The notes: generated by a model from the letters alone, not told the origin. 64,000 nucleotides of DNA from Mycobacterium sp. PSTR-4-N (GCF_022348085.1 NZ_JAKRFN010000001.1:186001-250000), one strand, 5' to 3'; shown: positions 1-12,165, counted from the first letter of the stretch. Translations and numbers: made by a program.

Positions 1-826
1 CGCCCTGCTGCTGGTCGGGGTGCTGTTCAAAGTGGGCGCGGTGCCGTTCCATTCCTGGATTCCCGACGTCTATCAAGGAGCGCCGACGCCCATCACGGCG
101 TTCATGGCCGCCGCCACCAAGATCGCCGCGTTCGGCGCGATGCTGCGGGTGTTCTCGGTGGCTGTGCCAGGGCTGCACGACGACTGGCGCCCGGTGCTGT
201 GGGCGGTCGCGATCGCCACGATGGCGGTGGGCACGATCACCGCCGTCACGCAGAACGACGTGAAGCGCATCCTGGCCTACTCCGCGGTCGCGCACAGCGG
301 ATTCATCCTGACCGGCGTGGTCGCCGGTACCGAATCGGGCCTCTCCGCAACGCTGTTCTATCTGTTCGCCTACGGGTTCTCCACGGTGGGCGCGTTCGCG
401 GTGGTCAGTCTGGTGCGTGACGCCGACGGCGAGGAGGACACCGCGCTGGCGCGGTGGGCCGGGCTGGGTAAGCGTTACCCTGTGGTGGGCATCGTGTTCT
501 CGCTGTTCCTGTTGGCGTTCGCGGGAATTCCGCTGACGAGTGGGTTCGTCAGCAAGTTCGCGGTGTTCAAGGCGGCCGGCGAGGGCGGGGCGATTCCGCT
601 GGTGGTGGTCGGTGTGATCGCCAGTGCGATCGCGGCGTACTTCTACGTGCGGGTGATCGTGCTGATGTTCTTCACCGACCGGCCCGACGACGCCCCCACC
701 GTGGTGGTGCCGAGCGTCCTGACGACGGGCGTCGTCGCGGTGACCGCGATCGTGACGTTCCTGCTCGGCGCGCTGCCGCAACCGCTGCTCGACGTCGTCG
801 ACGCGGCGGGGCGATTCCTGCCCTGA
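1..826 (+). CDS. nuoN: NADH-quinone oxidoreductase subunit N, 3' part
   Basis: Membrane subunit of respiratory complex I, an antiporter-like proton-pumping subunit. The gene is cut by the window edge: the frame is open from base 2 and 274 C-terminal residues are visible before the TGA at 824-826. The first visible residues include the ND2/NuoN hallmark FKVGAVPFHSWIPDVYQG, followed by a conserved lysine (AATKIAAF) and several hydrophobic helices with the TQNDVKRILAYSAVAHSG loop typical of NuoN. Being the last nuo gene in actinobacteria, it would close the nuo operon; the next gene is on the opposite strand. Identification is by family recognition. Confidence 0.96.
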   Translation, partial: ALLLVGVLFKVGAVPFHSWIPDVYQGAPTPITAFMAAATKIAAFGAMLRVFSVAVPGLHDDWRPVLWAVAIATMAVGTITAVTQNDVKRILAYSAVAHSGFILTGVVAGTESGLSATLFYLFAYGFSTVGAFAVVSLVRDADGEEDTALARWAGLGKRYPVVGIVFSLFLLAFAGIPLTSGFVSKFAVFKAAGEGGAIPLVVVGVIASAIAAYFYVRVIVLMFFTDRPDDAPTVVVPSVLTTGVVAVTAIVTFLLGALPQPLLDVVDAAGRFLP

Positions 827-897
827 CGGGCCGCGAGCGCGCGCGAAATGCCAGCTGTGGCGGCGCGTCGGCGTGCAGACGCGCGCTTTCGCCGAAA

Positions 898-2726
<1,829 letters not shown>

Positions 2727-2727
<1 letters not shown>

Positions 2728-3842
2728 TGCTCGGACCCATGGACGAATATCCGGTACATCAACTTCCGCAGCCGATCGCGTGGCCGGGGTCCTCGGACCG
2801 CAACTTCTACGACCGGTCGTATTTCAACGCCCACGACCGCACCGGCGACATCTTCGTGATCAGCGGCATCGGCTACTACCCCAACCTCGGCGTGAAGGAC
2901 GCTTTCCTCCTCGTGAGGCGCGGCGACACCCAGACCGCGGTCCATCTGTCCGACGCCATCGACCAGGATCGGCTCAACCAGAACGTCGGCGGCTACCGCG
3001 TCGAGGTGATCGAACCGCTGCGCAAGCTGCGCATCGTCTGCGACGACACCGAGGGCATCGCGGCCGATCTCACCTGGGAGGGGTTGTTCGACGTCGTCCA
3101 GGAGCAGCCGCACATCATGCGGCGCGGCACCCGGGTCACGTTGGACGCCCAGCGTTTCGCCCAGGTGGGGTCCTGGAGCGGGCAGCTGTCGATCGATGGT
3201 GAGGACATCACGGTCGATCCCGCGCGCTGGATCGGCACCCGCGACCGGTCCTGGGGAATCCGTCCCGTCGGCGAAGCGGAACCCGCGGGACGACCCGACG
3301 ACCCACCGTTCGAGGGCATGTGGTGGCTCTATGTGCCGATGGCCTTCGACGACTTCGGGATCGTGATCATCATCCAGGAGGATCCGCAGGGCTTCCGCTC
3401 ACTCAACGACTGCACGCGGATCTGGAAGGACGGCCGTGTCGAACAGCTCGGCTGGCCGCGGGTGACCATCCACTACCGCTCCGGCACCCGGATCCCCACC
3501 GGTGCCACCCTCGAGGCGACCGGAAGCGACGGCAGTGCAGTGCATTTCGACGTCGAGTCGAAACTCCCGGTGCCGATCCACATCGGCGGTGGCTACGGCG
3601 GGGACTCCGACTGGCTGCACGGCATGTGGCGGGGCGAGCGCTTCACCGAGCGTCTGACCTACGACATGACCGATCCGGCGATCATCGGCCGCGCGGGGTT
3701 CGGGGTGATCGATCATGTCGGCCGCGCTGTGTGCCGCGACGCCGACGGCACCGAGCGTGAAGGCTGGGGCCTGTTCGAGCACGGCGCGCTCGGCCGCCAC
3801 GATCCGTCCGGCTTCGCCGACTGGCTCTCCGTCGCGCCCTGA
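2727..3842 (+). CDS. Conserved protein of unknown function
   Basis: A 371-residue protein starting with the ATG that overlaps the upstream TGA, with GGAG about ten bases upstream. It has no signal peptide or membrane segment and is rich in beta-type segments with many Trp/Gly/Asp residues (for example SGIGYYPNLGVKDAFLL near the start and DRSWGIRPVG in the middle). The layout recalls two-domain lipocalin/CrtC-like all-beta proteins, but I do not recognise catalytic residues. It is coupled to the kinase-like gene, and both are probably controlled by the divergent TetR regulator, suggesting a shared, unknown small-molecule pathway. Confidence 0.7.
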
Positions 3843-3851
3843 GCTCTGCGC

Positions 3852-5321
3852 TCAGGCGGGGTGCGGTTCCCGCACGGCGGCGCGGCCGAACACCATCGAC
3901 TCCTCGATGCGGTCGAAGCGGTGATCGATGACGTCGAGCACGTAGTTGTGGCGCACGTTCCAGGGACGGCGCGTGCCGGATCGGGGCAGCGCGTGCGGTG
4001 CTCGTTTGATGTACCCGGCCTCGAGATCGAACGTCGGCTTCTCGGTGATCGGGGCGTCGCCGCGATGCGGATAGGCGTGCGTGTAGCCGTGAGTTCGCAT
4101 GTAGGCGATCAGCTTCGCCACGGCCTTCGCCGTCATGTCGGCCCGCAGCGTCCACGACGCGTTCGTGTAGCCGATGCACCACGCCATGTTCGGCAGATCC
4201 TCCAGCAGGTACTCCTTGTAGACGAACCGGTCGGTCGGCTCGATCTCCGCACCGTCGACCAACACCCGGATGCCGCCGAGGGCCTGCAGTTGCAGGCCGG
4301 TCGCGGTCACGATGACGTCGGCGTCGAGGCGCCTGCCGGACGTCAGCACGATGCCGCTCTCGTCGACGTGGTCGATGGTGTCGGTGACGACCTCGGCCCG
4401 ACCCGCGCTGATGTGCTCGAACAGGTCATGGTCGAGCACCAGGCACATCCGCTGGTCCCAGGGGTTGTATCGCGGCTTGAAATGCACGTCGACGTCGTAA
4501 CCGGGAGGCAGTGCCGCGGCCGTCCGGTTGCGGATCAGCCAGCGCCCGAAGCGGGGCGCCTTGCGGAACATGAAATACGTCAGCACGTGGAACATCGCGT
4601 TCCGGAAGCGCACCACCGTATGGGACAGCCGGCGCGGCAGCAGCCTGCGAATGGCGTCGACCATGGGGTCGATGCGCGCCATGGACATCATGTAGGTCGG
4701 TGAGCGCTGCAGCATCGTGACGTGCGCGGCCTTGTCGCTGAGGGCGGGGATCAGGCTGATCGCGGTGGCGCCGCTGCCGATCACCACCGCGCGCTTGCCG
4801 GTGAGGTCGAGATCCTCGGGCCAGAACTGCGGGTGGATCACCTGTCCGCCGAAGGAATCGAGCCCGGCGATGTCGGGCCGGTAGGGGTCGTCGTAGCTGT
4901 AGTAGCCGGTCCCGCAGAATAGGAACCGACCGCGGAACACCATCTCCTGACCGTGCTGTCGGGCCCGCACCGTCCAGGTGTCGCTGCCCGAGTCCCACTC
5001 GACGGAGGTGACGTGGGTGTCGAACTGGATGTGCCGGTCGATGCCGTGCTTGCGCGCGGTCTCGGTCAGGTAGTCGCGGATGTGCTCGCCGTCGGCGACG
5101 TTCTCCCGGCGGGTCCATGGCTCCCACGGGAACGAGAGCGTGAAGATGTCGCTGTCGGAGCGGATTCCGGGATAGCGGAACAGGTCCCAGGTGCCGCCGA
5201 TGCGGGAGCGTCGTTCCAGGATCGTGTACCGCACGCCGGGGTTGCGTTCCGAGATCCGGTAGGCCGCGCCGATGCCCGAGATGCCGGCACCGATGATCAC
5301 GACGTCCGAGATGTCCTCCAC
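3852..5321 (-). CDS. EthA/MymA-type FAD-containing monooxygenase (Baeyer-Villiger type)
   Basis: A 489-residue flavoprotein that inserts oxygen into ketones or oxidises heteroatoms using NADPH. The N-terminal FAD motif is GAGISGIGAA; the BVMO signature FxGxxxHxxxW is present as FGGQVIHPQFW; the second Rossmann motif is GSGATA. RYPGIRSDSD and GYTNASWTLRAD match the mycobacterial EthA family, and the length equals that of M. tuberculosis EthA. The GTG at 5321 is preceded by a perfect AGGAGG five bases away, overruling the longer open frame. No EthR-like TetR gene is adjacent, so I call the family, not strict ethA orthology. It is divergent from the acyl-CoA dehydrogenase. Confidence 0.9.
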   Translation of the reverse strand: MEDISDVVIIGAGISGIGAAYRISERNPGVRYTILERRSRIGGTWDLFRYPGIRSDSDIFTLSFPWEPWTRRENVADGEHIRDYLTETARKHGIDRHIQFDTHVTSVEWDSGSDTWTVRARQHGQEMVFRGRFLFCGTGYYSYDDPYRPDIAGLDSFGGQVIHPQFWPEDLDLTGKRAVVIGSGATAISLIPALSDKAAHVTMLQRSPTYMMSMARIDPMVDAIRRLLPRRLSHTVVRFRNAMFHVLTYFMFRKAPRFGRWLIRNRTAAALPPGYDVDVHFKPRYNPWDQRMCLVLDHDLFEHISAGRAEVVTDTIDHVDESGIVLTSGRRLDADVIVTATGLQLQALGGIRVLVDGAEIEPTDRFVYKEYLLEDLPNMAWCIGYTNASWTLRADMTAKAVAKLIAYMRTHGYTHAYPHRGDAPITEKPTFDLEAGYIKRAPHALPRSGTRRPWNVRHNYVLDVIDHRFDRIEESMVFGRAAVREPHPA

Positions 5322-5526
5322 CCGTACCTCCTGTGGTCCGCAGGCGTACCGCCCACTGTAGGAGATCCAGACACACCGTGGCCACGATCCACCGCAATAG
5401 CTGCTGGCCATCGCGTACAAGCAACAGCCATTCGCTGTACACCCTGGACATGTACCGCGGCGGCCCCGGTGTCTACCGTGGTAGCCGAGCGCACGCCGGC
5501 GACGCTCGAGACCGAACGGAGTCCCC
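5322..5526. promoter_or_regulatory. Divergent promoter region with a GTACA/TGTAC inverted repeat
   Basis: The 205-base gap between the monooxygenase and the glutaryl-CoA dehydrogenase gene. At 5437-5455 an inverted repeat GTACA-(9 nt)-TGTAC is visible, a plausible operator for the downstream catabolic operon, possibly for the PucR regulator encoded beyond it. A GGAG stands before the ATG at 5527. No clear -35/-10 pair is seen. Confidence 0.35.
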
Positions 5527-6723
5527 ATGACCGCCACCGCCCCCGCAGCGACGAAGAGCACCTACGCGCCGTTGGAGCTGTTCGACATCGCACGCCTGCT
5601 CGACGACGAGGAGCGAGAGATCGCCGCGACGGTGCGCAAATTCGTCGACACCACGCTGCGACCGGAGGTCGAGAACTGGTTCGAGTCGGCCACCCTGCCC
5701 AGGGAGCTGGCCAAGGAGTTCGGCTCGCTGGGGTTGCTGGGCATGCACCTTCAGGGGTACGGCTGCGCCGGCACCAACGCGGTCAGCTACGGCCTGGCGT
5801 GCATGGAGCTCGAAGCCGGTGACAGTGGGTTCCGCAGCTTCGTCTCGGTCCAGGGGTCGCTGTCGATGTTCTCGATCCACCGCTACGGCTCCGACGAGCA
5901 GAAGCAGGAGTGGCTGCCCAGGCTCGCGACCGGGGACGCCGTCGGCTGCTTCGGCCTGACCGAGCCGGACTTCGGCTCCAATCCCGCCGGGATGCGTACC
6001 CGGGCCCGCCGCGACGGGTCGGACTGGGTGCTCACCGGCACGAAGATGTGGATCACGAACGGCAACCTGGCCGACGTCGCGACCGTGTGGGCACAGACCG
6101 ACGACGGCATTCGCGGCTTCCTGGTGCCCACCGACACTCCCGGCTTCACCGCCAACGCGATTCATCGCAAGCTGTCGCTGCGCGCGTCGGTGACCTCGGA
6201 GCTGGTGCTCGACGAGGTGCGCCTGCCCGCCTCGGCGCAGCTGCCGCACGCCCACGGTCTCGGCGCGCCGCTGTCGTGCCTCAACGAAGCCCGCTTCGGC
6301 ATCGTCTTCGGCTCGCTCGGTGCGGCGCGCGACTGCCTGGAGACCGCGATCGCCTACACCCAGTCGCGCGACGTGTTCGACAAGCCGCTGTCGAGCTACC
6401 AGCTCACGCAGGAGAAGCTCGCCAACATGACGGTGGAGCTCGGCAAGGGCATGTTGCTGGCACTGCACCTGGGCCGGATCAAGGACAGCGACGGCGTTCG
6501 GCCCGAGCAGATCAGCCTCGGCAAGCTCAACAACGTCCGCGAGGCGCTCGCGATCGCGCGGGAGTGCCGAACCCTGTTGGGCGGCAGCGGGATCACACTG
6601 GAGTACTCACCGCTTCGGCACGCCAACAACCTCGAATCCGTGCTCACCTACGAGGGCACCTCCGAGATGCACATGCTCTCGATCGGCAAGGCGCTGACCG
6701 GGCACGCCGCATTCAGGTCATGA
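5527..6723 (+). CDS. gcdH: Acyl-CoA dehydrogenase, glutaryl-CoA dehydrogenase type
   Basis: A 398-residue FAD enzyme that oxidises and decarboxylates glutaryl-CoA to crotonyl-CoA. The FAD/substrate segment GLTEPDFGSNPAGM, the KMWITNG loop and the catalytic glutamate in YEGTSEMH are all present. SLRASVTSELVLDEVRLP and EAGDSGFRSFVSVQGSLSM are characteristic of the glutaryl-CoA dehydrogenase branch rather than of chain-length-specific enzymes. It is first in an operon whose next two genes overlap by four bases each (aldehyde dehydrogenase, CoA-transferase), consistent with glutarate breakdown. The substrate assignment rests on family resemblance and context. Confidence 0.85.
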   Translation: MTATAPAATKSTYAPLELFDIARLLDDEEREIAATVRKFVDTTLRPEVENWFESATLPRELAKEFGSLGLLGMHLQGYGCAGTNAVSYGLACMELEAGDSGFRSFVSVQGSLSMFSIHRYGSDEQKQEWLPRLATGDAVGCFGLTEPDFGSNPAGMRTRARRDGSDWVLTGTKMWITNGNLADVATVWAQTDDGIRGFLVPTDTPGFTANAIHRKLSLRASVTSELVLDEVRLPASAQLPHAHGLGAPLSCLNEARFGIVFGSLGAARDCLETAIAYTQSRDVFDKPLSSYQLTQEKLANMTVELGKGMLLALHLGRIKDSDGVRPEQISLGKLNNVREALAIARECRTLLGGSGITLEYSPLRHANNLESVLTYEGTSEMHMLSIGKALTGHAAFRS

Positions 6724-8177
6724 CCGCTGCGATCGAGCATCTGATCGCCGGGCAGTGGGTGCCCGGCCGCGGGGAGACCATCGTCAGCCGCAACCCGGCC
6801 CGGCCGGACGTGGTGGTCGCCGAGGGCGGCGGAGCCCTGACGGCCGACGTCGACGCCGCGGTCGCCGCGGCGAGCGACGCGGCCACCGCGTGGGCGGCGA
6901 TGCCGATCCACCAGCGCGGTGCGGTCCTGCTGGCCGCGGCCGACATCGTCGACGGCCACGCCGCGGCGTGGGGCCTCGAGCTGGCCGCCGAGGAGGGCAA
7001 GACCAAGGCCGAGGGAGTCGGCGAGGTACGCCGGGCGGCGCAGATCCTGCGCTACTACGGCAACGAGGGCGACCGGCAGGCCGGCGAGATCTACGCCTCC
7101 CCGCGCGCGGGCGAACAGATCCTGGTGACGCGCAAGCCTCTCGGCGTGGTCGCAGTGATCACACCGTTCAACTTCCCCATCGCGATCCCGGCGTGGAAGA
7201 TCGCACCGGCTCTGGTGTTCGGCAACACGGTGGTGTGGAAGCCCGCCAGTACGGTGCCGCTGCTGGCGCTGCGCCTCGCCGACGCACTCACCTCGGCGGG
7301 AGTGCCGCCCGGGGTGCTCAACCTCGTGGTCGGCGACTCTGAGATCGGCGACGCGCTCGTCCGTCACCCTCGGATCGACGCGATCACGTTCACCGGCTCC
7401 ACCGGTGTCGGGCGCCGGATCGCCGCGGCGGCAGCGGCACGCGGTGTTCCGGTACAGGCCGAGATGGGTGGCAAGAACGCCGCTGTGGTGCTCGACGACG
7501 CCGATGTCGATCTCGCGGTGGAGCAGGTACTGCTCGGCGCGTTCCGCTCGACCGGCCAGAAGTGTACGGCCACATCACGACTCATCGTGACCGAAGGCAT
7601 CGCCGATCGATTCGTCGACGCGGTGTGTGAGCGCGCGGCGGCACTGCGCGTCGGCGATCCCACCGAGGACGCCACCGAGATGGGCCCGGTCATCAGTGCC
7701 CAGGCGCAACAGAGCATCTCCACCGGGATCGCGATGGCGACCGGGCAGGGTGCCACGGTGCGCACAGGAGGCGCCCCCTACTCCGACGCCCGCGCCGACG
7801 GCTACTTCGTCGCCCCCACGGTCCTCGAACTGGGCGCCGGGCAGGCGGACGCGTGGACCGAGGAGTTGTTCGGTCCGGTGCTGGCCGTCAAGCGGGCCAT
7901 CGACGCCGACGAGGCGTTCACCCTGGCCAACGACAGCGAGTTCGGGCTCTCCGCGGCGGTGTTCACCCAGGATCTCACCCGGGCCCTGCACGCGGTGGAA
8001 CGCATCGACGTCGGTGTGCTGCACATCAATTCGGAGTCGGCCGGCGCCGACCCGCACGTACCGTTCGGCGGGGCGAAGAAGAGCGGGCTGGGCCCCAAGG
8101 AACAGGGCGCCGCCGCCCGCGACTTCTTCACCCACACCACCACCGTGTACCTGCGCGGCGGTAGGCCGGTCGCATGA
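6720..8177 (+). CDS. NAD(P)-dependent semialdehyde dehydrogenase
   Basis: A 485-residue aldehyde dehydrogenase. The catalytic cysteine lies in GQKCTATSR, the general-base glutamate in EMGGKN and the cofactor loop in FTGSTGVGR. The CTATSR surrounding is typical of 2-oxoglutaric/glutaric-semialdehyde dehydrogenases. Its ATG overlaps the preceding TGA (ATGA). In this operon the likely job is oxidation of glutarate semialdehyde to glutarate, which the CoA-transferase and the glutaryl-CoA dehydrogenase would then process; 2-oxoglutarate semialdehyde or succinate semialdehyde are alternative substrates. Confidence 0.85.
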   Translation: MTAAIEHLIAGQWVPGRGETIVSRNPARPDVVVAEGGGALTADVDAAVAAASDAATAWAAMPIHQRGAVLLAAADIVDGHAAAWGLELAAEEGKTKAEGVGEVRRAAQILRYYGNEGDRQAGEIYASPRAGEQILVTRKPLGVVAVITPFNFPIAIPAWKIAPALVFGNTVVWKPASTVPLLALRLADALTSAGVPPGVLNLVVGDSEIGDALVRHPRIDAITFTGSTGVGRRIAAAAAARGVPVQAEMGGKNAAVVLDDADVDLAVEQVLLGAFRSTGQKCTATSRLIVTEGIADRFVDAVCERAAALRVGDPTEDATEMGPVISAQAQQSISTGIAMATGQGATVRTGGAPYSDARADGYFVAPTVLELGAGQADAWTEELFGPVLAVKRAIDADEAFTLANDSEFGLSAAVFTQDLTRALHAVERIDVGVLHINSESAGADPHVPFGGAKKSGLGPKEQGAAARDFFTHTTTVYLRGGRPVA

Positions 8178-9280
8178 CCGGCGGCGCACTCGACGGCATC
8201 GTGGTCGTCGACTTCAGCCGTGTGCTGGCCGGGCCCTACGCGACCATGATGCTCGGTGACTTCGGCGCCGAGGTGATCAAGGTCGAGCGGCCGCAGATCG
8301 GTGACGACACCCGGCACTGGGGGCCGCCCTACGATTCCGCCGGCGTCGCAACCTATTACAACGCGGTCAACCGCAACAAGCGATCCGTGGCACTGGATCT
8401 GACCGATCCGGCGGACCTGCAACGGGCCCGCGAGCTGGTCGGCAGGGCCGACATCGTGGTCGAGAACTTCCGCGCAGGCACCATGGAGAAACTCGGGCTC
8501 GGCTACGACGACGTCCGGGCGGTACGCCCCGACGTCATCTACTGCTCGATCACCGGATTCGGGCGCGCGCAGGGAGCCGACCTCCCCGGATACGACCTGC
8601 TGCTGCAGGCCGTCGGCGGGCTGATGAGCGTCACCGGCACCGAACCCGGGGACCCCACCAAGGTCGGTGTGGCACTGGTCGACGTCCTCGCCGGCCTACA
8701 CGCACTCAGCGGCATCCTGGCCGCTCTGAACCACCGGGAGCGCACCGGCGAGGGCCAGCGGGTGGACACCAACCTGCTGTCGGTGCTGCTGTCCTCCTTG
8801 GTGAATCAAGCGTCGGGATACCTGGGCGCCGGGGTGGTGCCACAGATGATGGGCAATCGCCACCCCAGCGTCGCGCCGTACCAGACATTCGACACCGCCG
8901 ACCGGCCGATCGCCGTGGCGGTCGGCAACGACAAGCAGTTCCGCGCCTTCGCCGCGGCGCTCGGCCAGGCGGACTGGGGTGAAGACCCGCGGTTCGCCAC
9001 CAACCCGGCCCGCGTGCAGAACCGAGAAGTGTTGTGCGCGTTGATCGAAGCCCAGATGGCCCGCTTCGGCGCCGATCATTGGTATGCCGAACTGACCTCG
9101 GCGGGGGTGCCTGCCGGACCGATCAACGACGTCGCCGAGGCGTTCGCGTACGCCCGCTCGCTCGGTATCGAAGCCACGGTGGCGATGCCCGATACGGACA
9201 CCCCGCAGGTCGCCAACCCGGTCACGCTGTCGGCCACCCCGGTCAGCTACCGCTCGGGGCCTCCGCCGCTGGGCGGCTGA
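8174..9280 (+). CDS. Class III (CaiB/BaiF) CoA-transferase
   Basis: A 368-residue CoA-transferase of family III, which moves CoA between carboxylic acids through an aspartyl-CoA intermediate. The N-terminus (LDGIVVVDFSRVLAGPYA), the EVIKVERP strand and GPINDVAEAF near the C-terminus are family hallmarks; the nucleophilic aspartate is probably that in LVDVLAGLHA. It is coupled to the dehydrogenase gene by an ATGA overlap. Context with glutaryl-CoA dehydrogenase suggests a succinyl-CoA:glutarate CoA-transferase. Its last 34 bases overlap the end of the convergent PucR gene. Confidence 0.87.
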   Translation: MTGGALDGIVVVDFSRVLAGPYATMMLGDFGAEVIKVERPQIGDDTRHWGPPYDSAGVATYYNAVNRNKRSVALDLTDPADLQRARELVGRADIVVENFRAGTMEKLGLGYDDVRAVRPDVIYCSITGFGRAQGADLPGYDLLLQAVGGLMSVTGTEPGDPTKVGVALVDVLAGLHALSGILAALNHRERTGEGQRVDTNLLSVLLSSLVNQASGYLGAGVVPQMMGNRHPSVAPYQTFDTADRPIAVAVGNDKQFRAFAAALGQADWGEDPRFATNPARVQNREVLCALIEAQMARFGADHWYAELTSAGVPAGPINDVAEAFAYARSLGIEATVAMPDTDTPQVANPVTLSATPVSYRSGPPPLGG

Positions 9281-10746
9281 GGCCGGTCGGCCAGCAGCTG
9301 CCTCGCCCTGATCGCGAGCCACAGCCGCGTCCGGGTGTCGGCGTCGTCGAGGTCGTCGTCGAGGGCGTCGCCGATGCGCCGCATCCGGTGGCGCAGCGTG
9401 TGTCGGTGCACCCCGGTGGCGGTTGCGGCGCCCTCGAGGTGACCGTTGTGCCGCAGATAAGCCTCCAGAGTCGCCACCAAATCCACACTCAACGCCGTCA
9501 AAGGGGCAGCGAGAACGGCCAATTCAGCCGCGGTGCGGCCGGCCAGCAGCACATCGAGGGGTCCCAGCTCGGGGAAGTGCGTGAACCGCGCCCCACCGGC
9601 ATGGCAGGCGATACGAGCCTGCTCGAGGCCAACGGCGATGTCGCTCAGCGGCACCGGGCCGCTCGCCCCGCCCACCGGCGCCCGGACCGATCCGGTGTCG
9701 GCGAGGCGCGCCGTAGCGGGCACCACGATGACCAGCTCAGAGCCCGTCGTCGTCAGATGGACCATCAGGTAGGGCCCGGCTGCGGCGAGACGACGGCCCC
9801 ACTCCTGTTGCGCCGCAAGCATCGGGCCCACCTCGGTGAGCAACACCACGACCACCTCGTCATGCGGCGCGAACCCGAAGTACCGCAGCACGCCGTCGTC
9901 GACCAGACCCGACCCCCGCAGCAACTCGCGGGTGACAGCGCTGCGCAGGCGCTGCTCGGCCTCGACGACACCCGTCGGCTTCTCCAGTGCGATCGAGACC
10001 AGCGACACGGCATGGGCGAGGAGAAAGCGGTCCGCGGTGGACAGGGGGGCCGTCGATCGGATCGCCAATCGACCCCGATGTGATTGTGCCGCAGACAGAT
10101 TCTGCACAGTGATGAACGCGTCGGAGTCCCCCGTGACGTAGGCGCCGCGCCGCGCCGCGGGCGCGCTGTCGGTGAGCGCTGCGAGCAGTCGGGCCCGCTG
10201 CGGCCCCGCCGCCGCCAGCACGCTGCGATCGGCACCGAGCACGACCACTGTCGCGGCAAGCCGGTCGGCCAGCGCGTCGACCACCCCGGGGATGCCGCCG
10301 CTGACCGTCGCCCGGGCGAGCACCTCCTGACCATCGACCACCTGCTGCACCGCGCGCAGTTCGTCGTCGGCCAACGCGTCGATGACCGTCTTGGTGATCG
10401 CGATGAAAGGCGTCGACGGTGGGACTTCGAGCACGGGCAGGCCCGCCCTGTCGCCGGCATCGAGTACGCCTGCGGGGATTTCGCGCAGCGTCGTGCCGGT
10501 GTCGACGGCCAGCGCCGCGCTGCCCGCCTCGGCCAACCGTGTCACGTACGCGGACTGCGCGGCGGCGTCGGCACCGATGTTGATCCCTGTGGTCATCACG
10601 AGTTCGCCGCCGGCGAGGTAGGGAGTGGGGTCGGCCAGCTCGATCGCGTGCGCCCAGGCGATCGGACTGTCCGCCGCCGACTGACCCGCGACCAGCCGCA
10701 GCCCGAGGCGCTCGACCCCGACCAGTTCCCGCACAGTGATCGCCAC
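9247..10746 (-). CDS. PucR/CdaR-family transcriptional regulator
   Basis: A 499-residue regulator with an N-terminal PucR ligand-sensing domain ([10 protein letters not shown] onwards, about residues 1-130), a middle GGDEF-like sensory region and a C-terminal PucR helix-turn-helix ([16 protein letters not shown], last about 60 residues). The GTG at 10746 is chosen because homologous sequence begins there; the longer frame runs through the divergent amine oxidase promoter. It lies convergent to the glutarate operon and divergent to the amine oxidase gene, so it is the natural candidate for regulating both. PucR members often act on nitrogen-compound or amine catabolism. Confidence 0.86.
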   Translation of the reverse strand: MAITVRELVGVERLGLRLVAGQSAADSPIAWAHAIELADPTPYLAGGELVMTTGINIGADAAAQSAYVTRLAEAGSAALAVDTGTTLREIPAGVLDAGDRAGLPVLEVPPSTPFIAITKTVIDALADDELRAVQQVVDGQEVLARATVSGGIPGVVDALADRLAATVVVLGADRSVLAAAGPQRARLLAALTDSAPAARRGAYVTGDSDAFITVQNLSAAQSHRGRLAIRSTAPLSTADRFLLAHAVSLVSIALEKPTGVVEAEQRLRSAVTRELLRGSGLVDDGVLRYFGFAPHDEVVVVLLTEVGPMLAAQQEWGRRLAAAGPYLMVHLTTTGSELVIVVPATARLADTGSVRAPVGGASGPVPLSDIAVGLEQARIACHAGGARFTHFPELGPLDVLLAGRTAAELAVLAAPLTALSVDLVATLEAYLRHNGHLEGAATATGVHRHTLRHRMRRIGDALDDDLDDADTRTRLWLAIRARQLLADRPQPPSGGGPER

Positions 10747-10824
10747 GGCTGCAGTCTTACCCGTGCCCGCGACTTCGGCGTGCAAATCGTCGCCAGGCGA
10801 CGACGGGCACGCCAGAATCGCTTC

Positions 10825-12165
10825 ATGGCAGACGTGGTGATCGTGGGAGCCGGTTTCGCAGGACTGTCGGCAGCGCGGGAGCTGACGCGCCTGGGGCGCG
10901 ACGTCGTGGTGGTCGAGGGCCGCGACCGCGTGGGAGGTCGCTCCTACACCGGCGAGGTCGGCGGAGTGCCCGTCGACCTCGGCGCGACGTTCGTGGGGCC
11001 GACGCAGGACGCCGTGCTGGCGCTGGCCCGCGAGCTGGGCTGCCAGACCGTGCCGACCTACAGCCACGGCAGGAACCTGATCCGGTGGCGCGGTCGGGTG
11101 CGCACCTACCGCAGCACCATCCCCCGCCTCTCGATCCTCGAACTCCTCGACGTATCCCGCATCCAGTGGCGGTTCGGCCGGATCAGCCAGAAGGTGCCCG
11201 TCGCCGATCCGTGGTCCTCACCCCTCGCGGGGCAGCTCGACGCGCTCACCCTCGAGGGGTGGCTGCGGTCGATGCACGCGAGTGCCTCGACGCGCGATCT
11301 GATGGCGGTCATGGCCCGCGTGACGTGGGGATGTGAGCCGGACGCGGTGTCGATGCTGCACGCCGTGCGCTATGTGAAGGCCGCCGGCGGCCTCGACCGC
11401 ATGCTCGACGTCAAGGGCGGGGCGCAGCAGGACCGCTTCCTGGCAGGCACCCAGCAGATCGCCGTCCGGATGGCCGCAGAACTCGGCGAGCGGGTGGTGC
11501 TGGGCGCCCCGGTGCGGCGTATCGAACGCCGCCACGGCGCCCTGACCGTGGTGTCCGACCGCGGTGAATTCACCGGTGACGCCGTGATCGTCGCGGTACC
11601 GCCCGAGCACCGCACCGCCATCGCGTTCGAGCCGGCCCTTCCCGACGGCTACGACGCGCTGGCCCGGCACTGGCCCCAGGGGCATCTGAGCAAGGCCTAT
11701 GCCGCCTACGAGCGGCCGTTCTGGCGCGAGAACGGCTATTCGGGGGAAGCTCTGTCCGACGAGGGCCCGGTGTTCATCACCTTCGACGTCAGCCCCGGCG
11801 ACGCCGGTCCGGGGGTGCTGCTCGGCTTCACCGACGCGCGCCTGTTCGATCCCCTGCCCCCTGAGCAGCGTCGCGAAGTCGCGCTGTCGAACTTCGCCGC
11901 GCTGTTCGGCGACGCGGCGGCGCACCCGGTGGACTATCTCGACCACTGCTGGGGCGCTGAGCCGTTCGCCGCGGGCGGCCCGACGGCGGCGGTCCCGCCG
12001 GGATCGTGGACGGCCCACGGACGGTTGTTGCGCGCCCCGGTCGACGGGATCTTCTGGGCAGGCACCGAAACCGCCGATGTGTGGCCGGGCTTCCTCGACG
12101 GAGCCGTGCGCTCGGGGCAGCGCGCGGCCGCCGAGGCACATCAGGAGCTGACGCGACGATCCTGA
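10825..12165 (+). CDS. Flavin-containing amine oxidase
   Basis: A 446-residue FAD-dependent amine oxidase. The dinucleotide motif [17 protein letters not shown] and the VGGRSYTGE loop open the protein, and the C-terminal flavin-contact segment [20 protein letters not shown] closes it, as in monoamine/putrescine oxidases. Oxidation of a diamine would release an aminoaldehyde that could feed the neighbouring aldehyde dehydrogenase and glutarate route; this link is inference. Only 78 bases separate it from the divergent PucR regulator. The last 25 bases overlap the convergent hydrolase gene. Confidence 0.85.
   Translation: MADVVIVGAGFAGLSAARELTRLGRDVVVVEGRDRVGGRSYTGEVGGVPVDLGATFVGPTQDAVLALARELGCQTVPTYSHGRNLIRWRGRVRTYRSTIPRLSILELLDVSRIQWRFGRISQKVPVADPWSSPLAGQLDALTLEGWLRSMHASASTRDLMAVMARVTWGCEPDAVSMLHAVRYVKAAGGLDRMLDVKGGAQQDRFLAGTQQIAVRMAAELGERVVLGAPVRRIERRHGALTVVSDRGEFTGDAVIVAVPPEHRTAIAFEPALPDGYDALARHWPQGHLSKAYAAYERPFWRENGYSGEALSDEGPVFITFDVSPGDAGPGVLLGFTDARLFDPLPPEQRREVALSNFAALFGDAAAHPVDYLDHCWGAEPFAAGGPTAAVPPGSWTAHGRLLRAPVDGIFWAGTETADVWPGFLDGAVRSGQRAAAEAHQELTRRS

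Noticed and set aside
3861-4703. Long plus-strand open frame opposite the EthA-type gene
   Set aside because: It is antisense to a well-recognised protein, with composition expected from high-GC third-position bias; no family resemblance.
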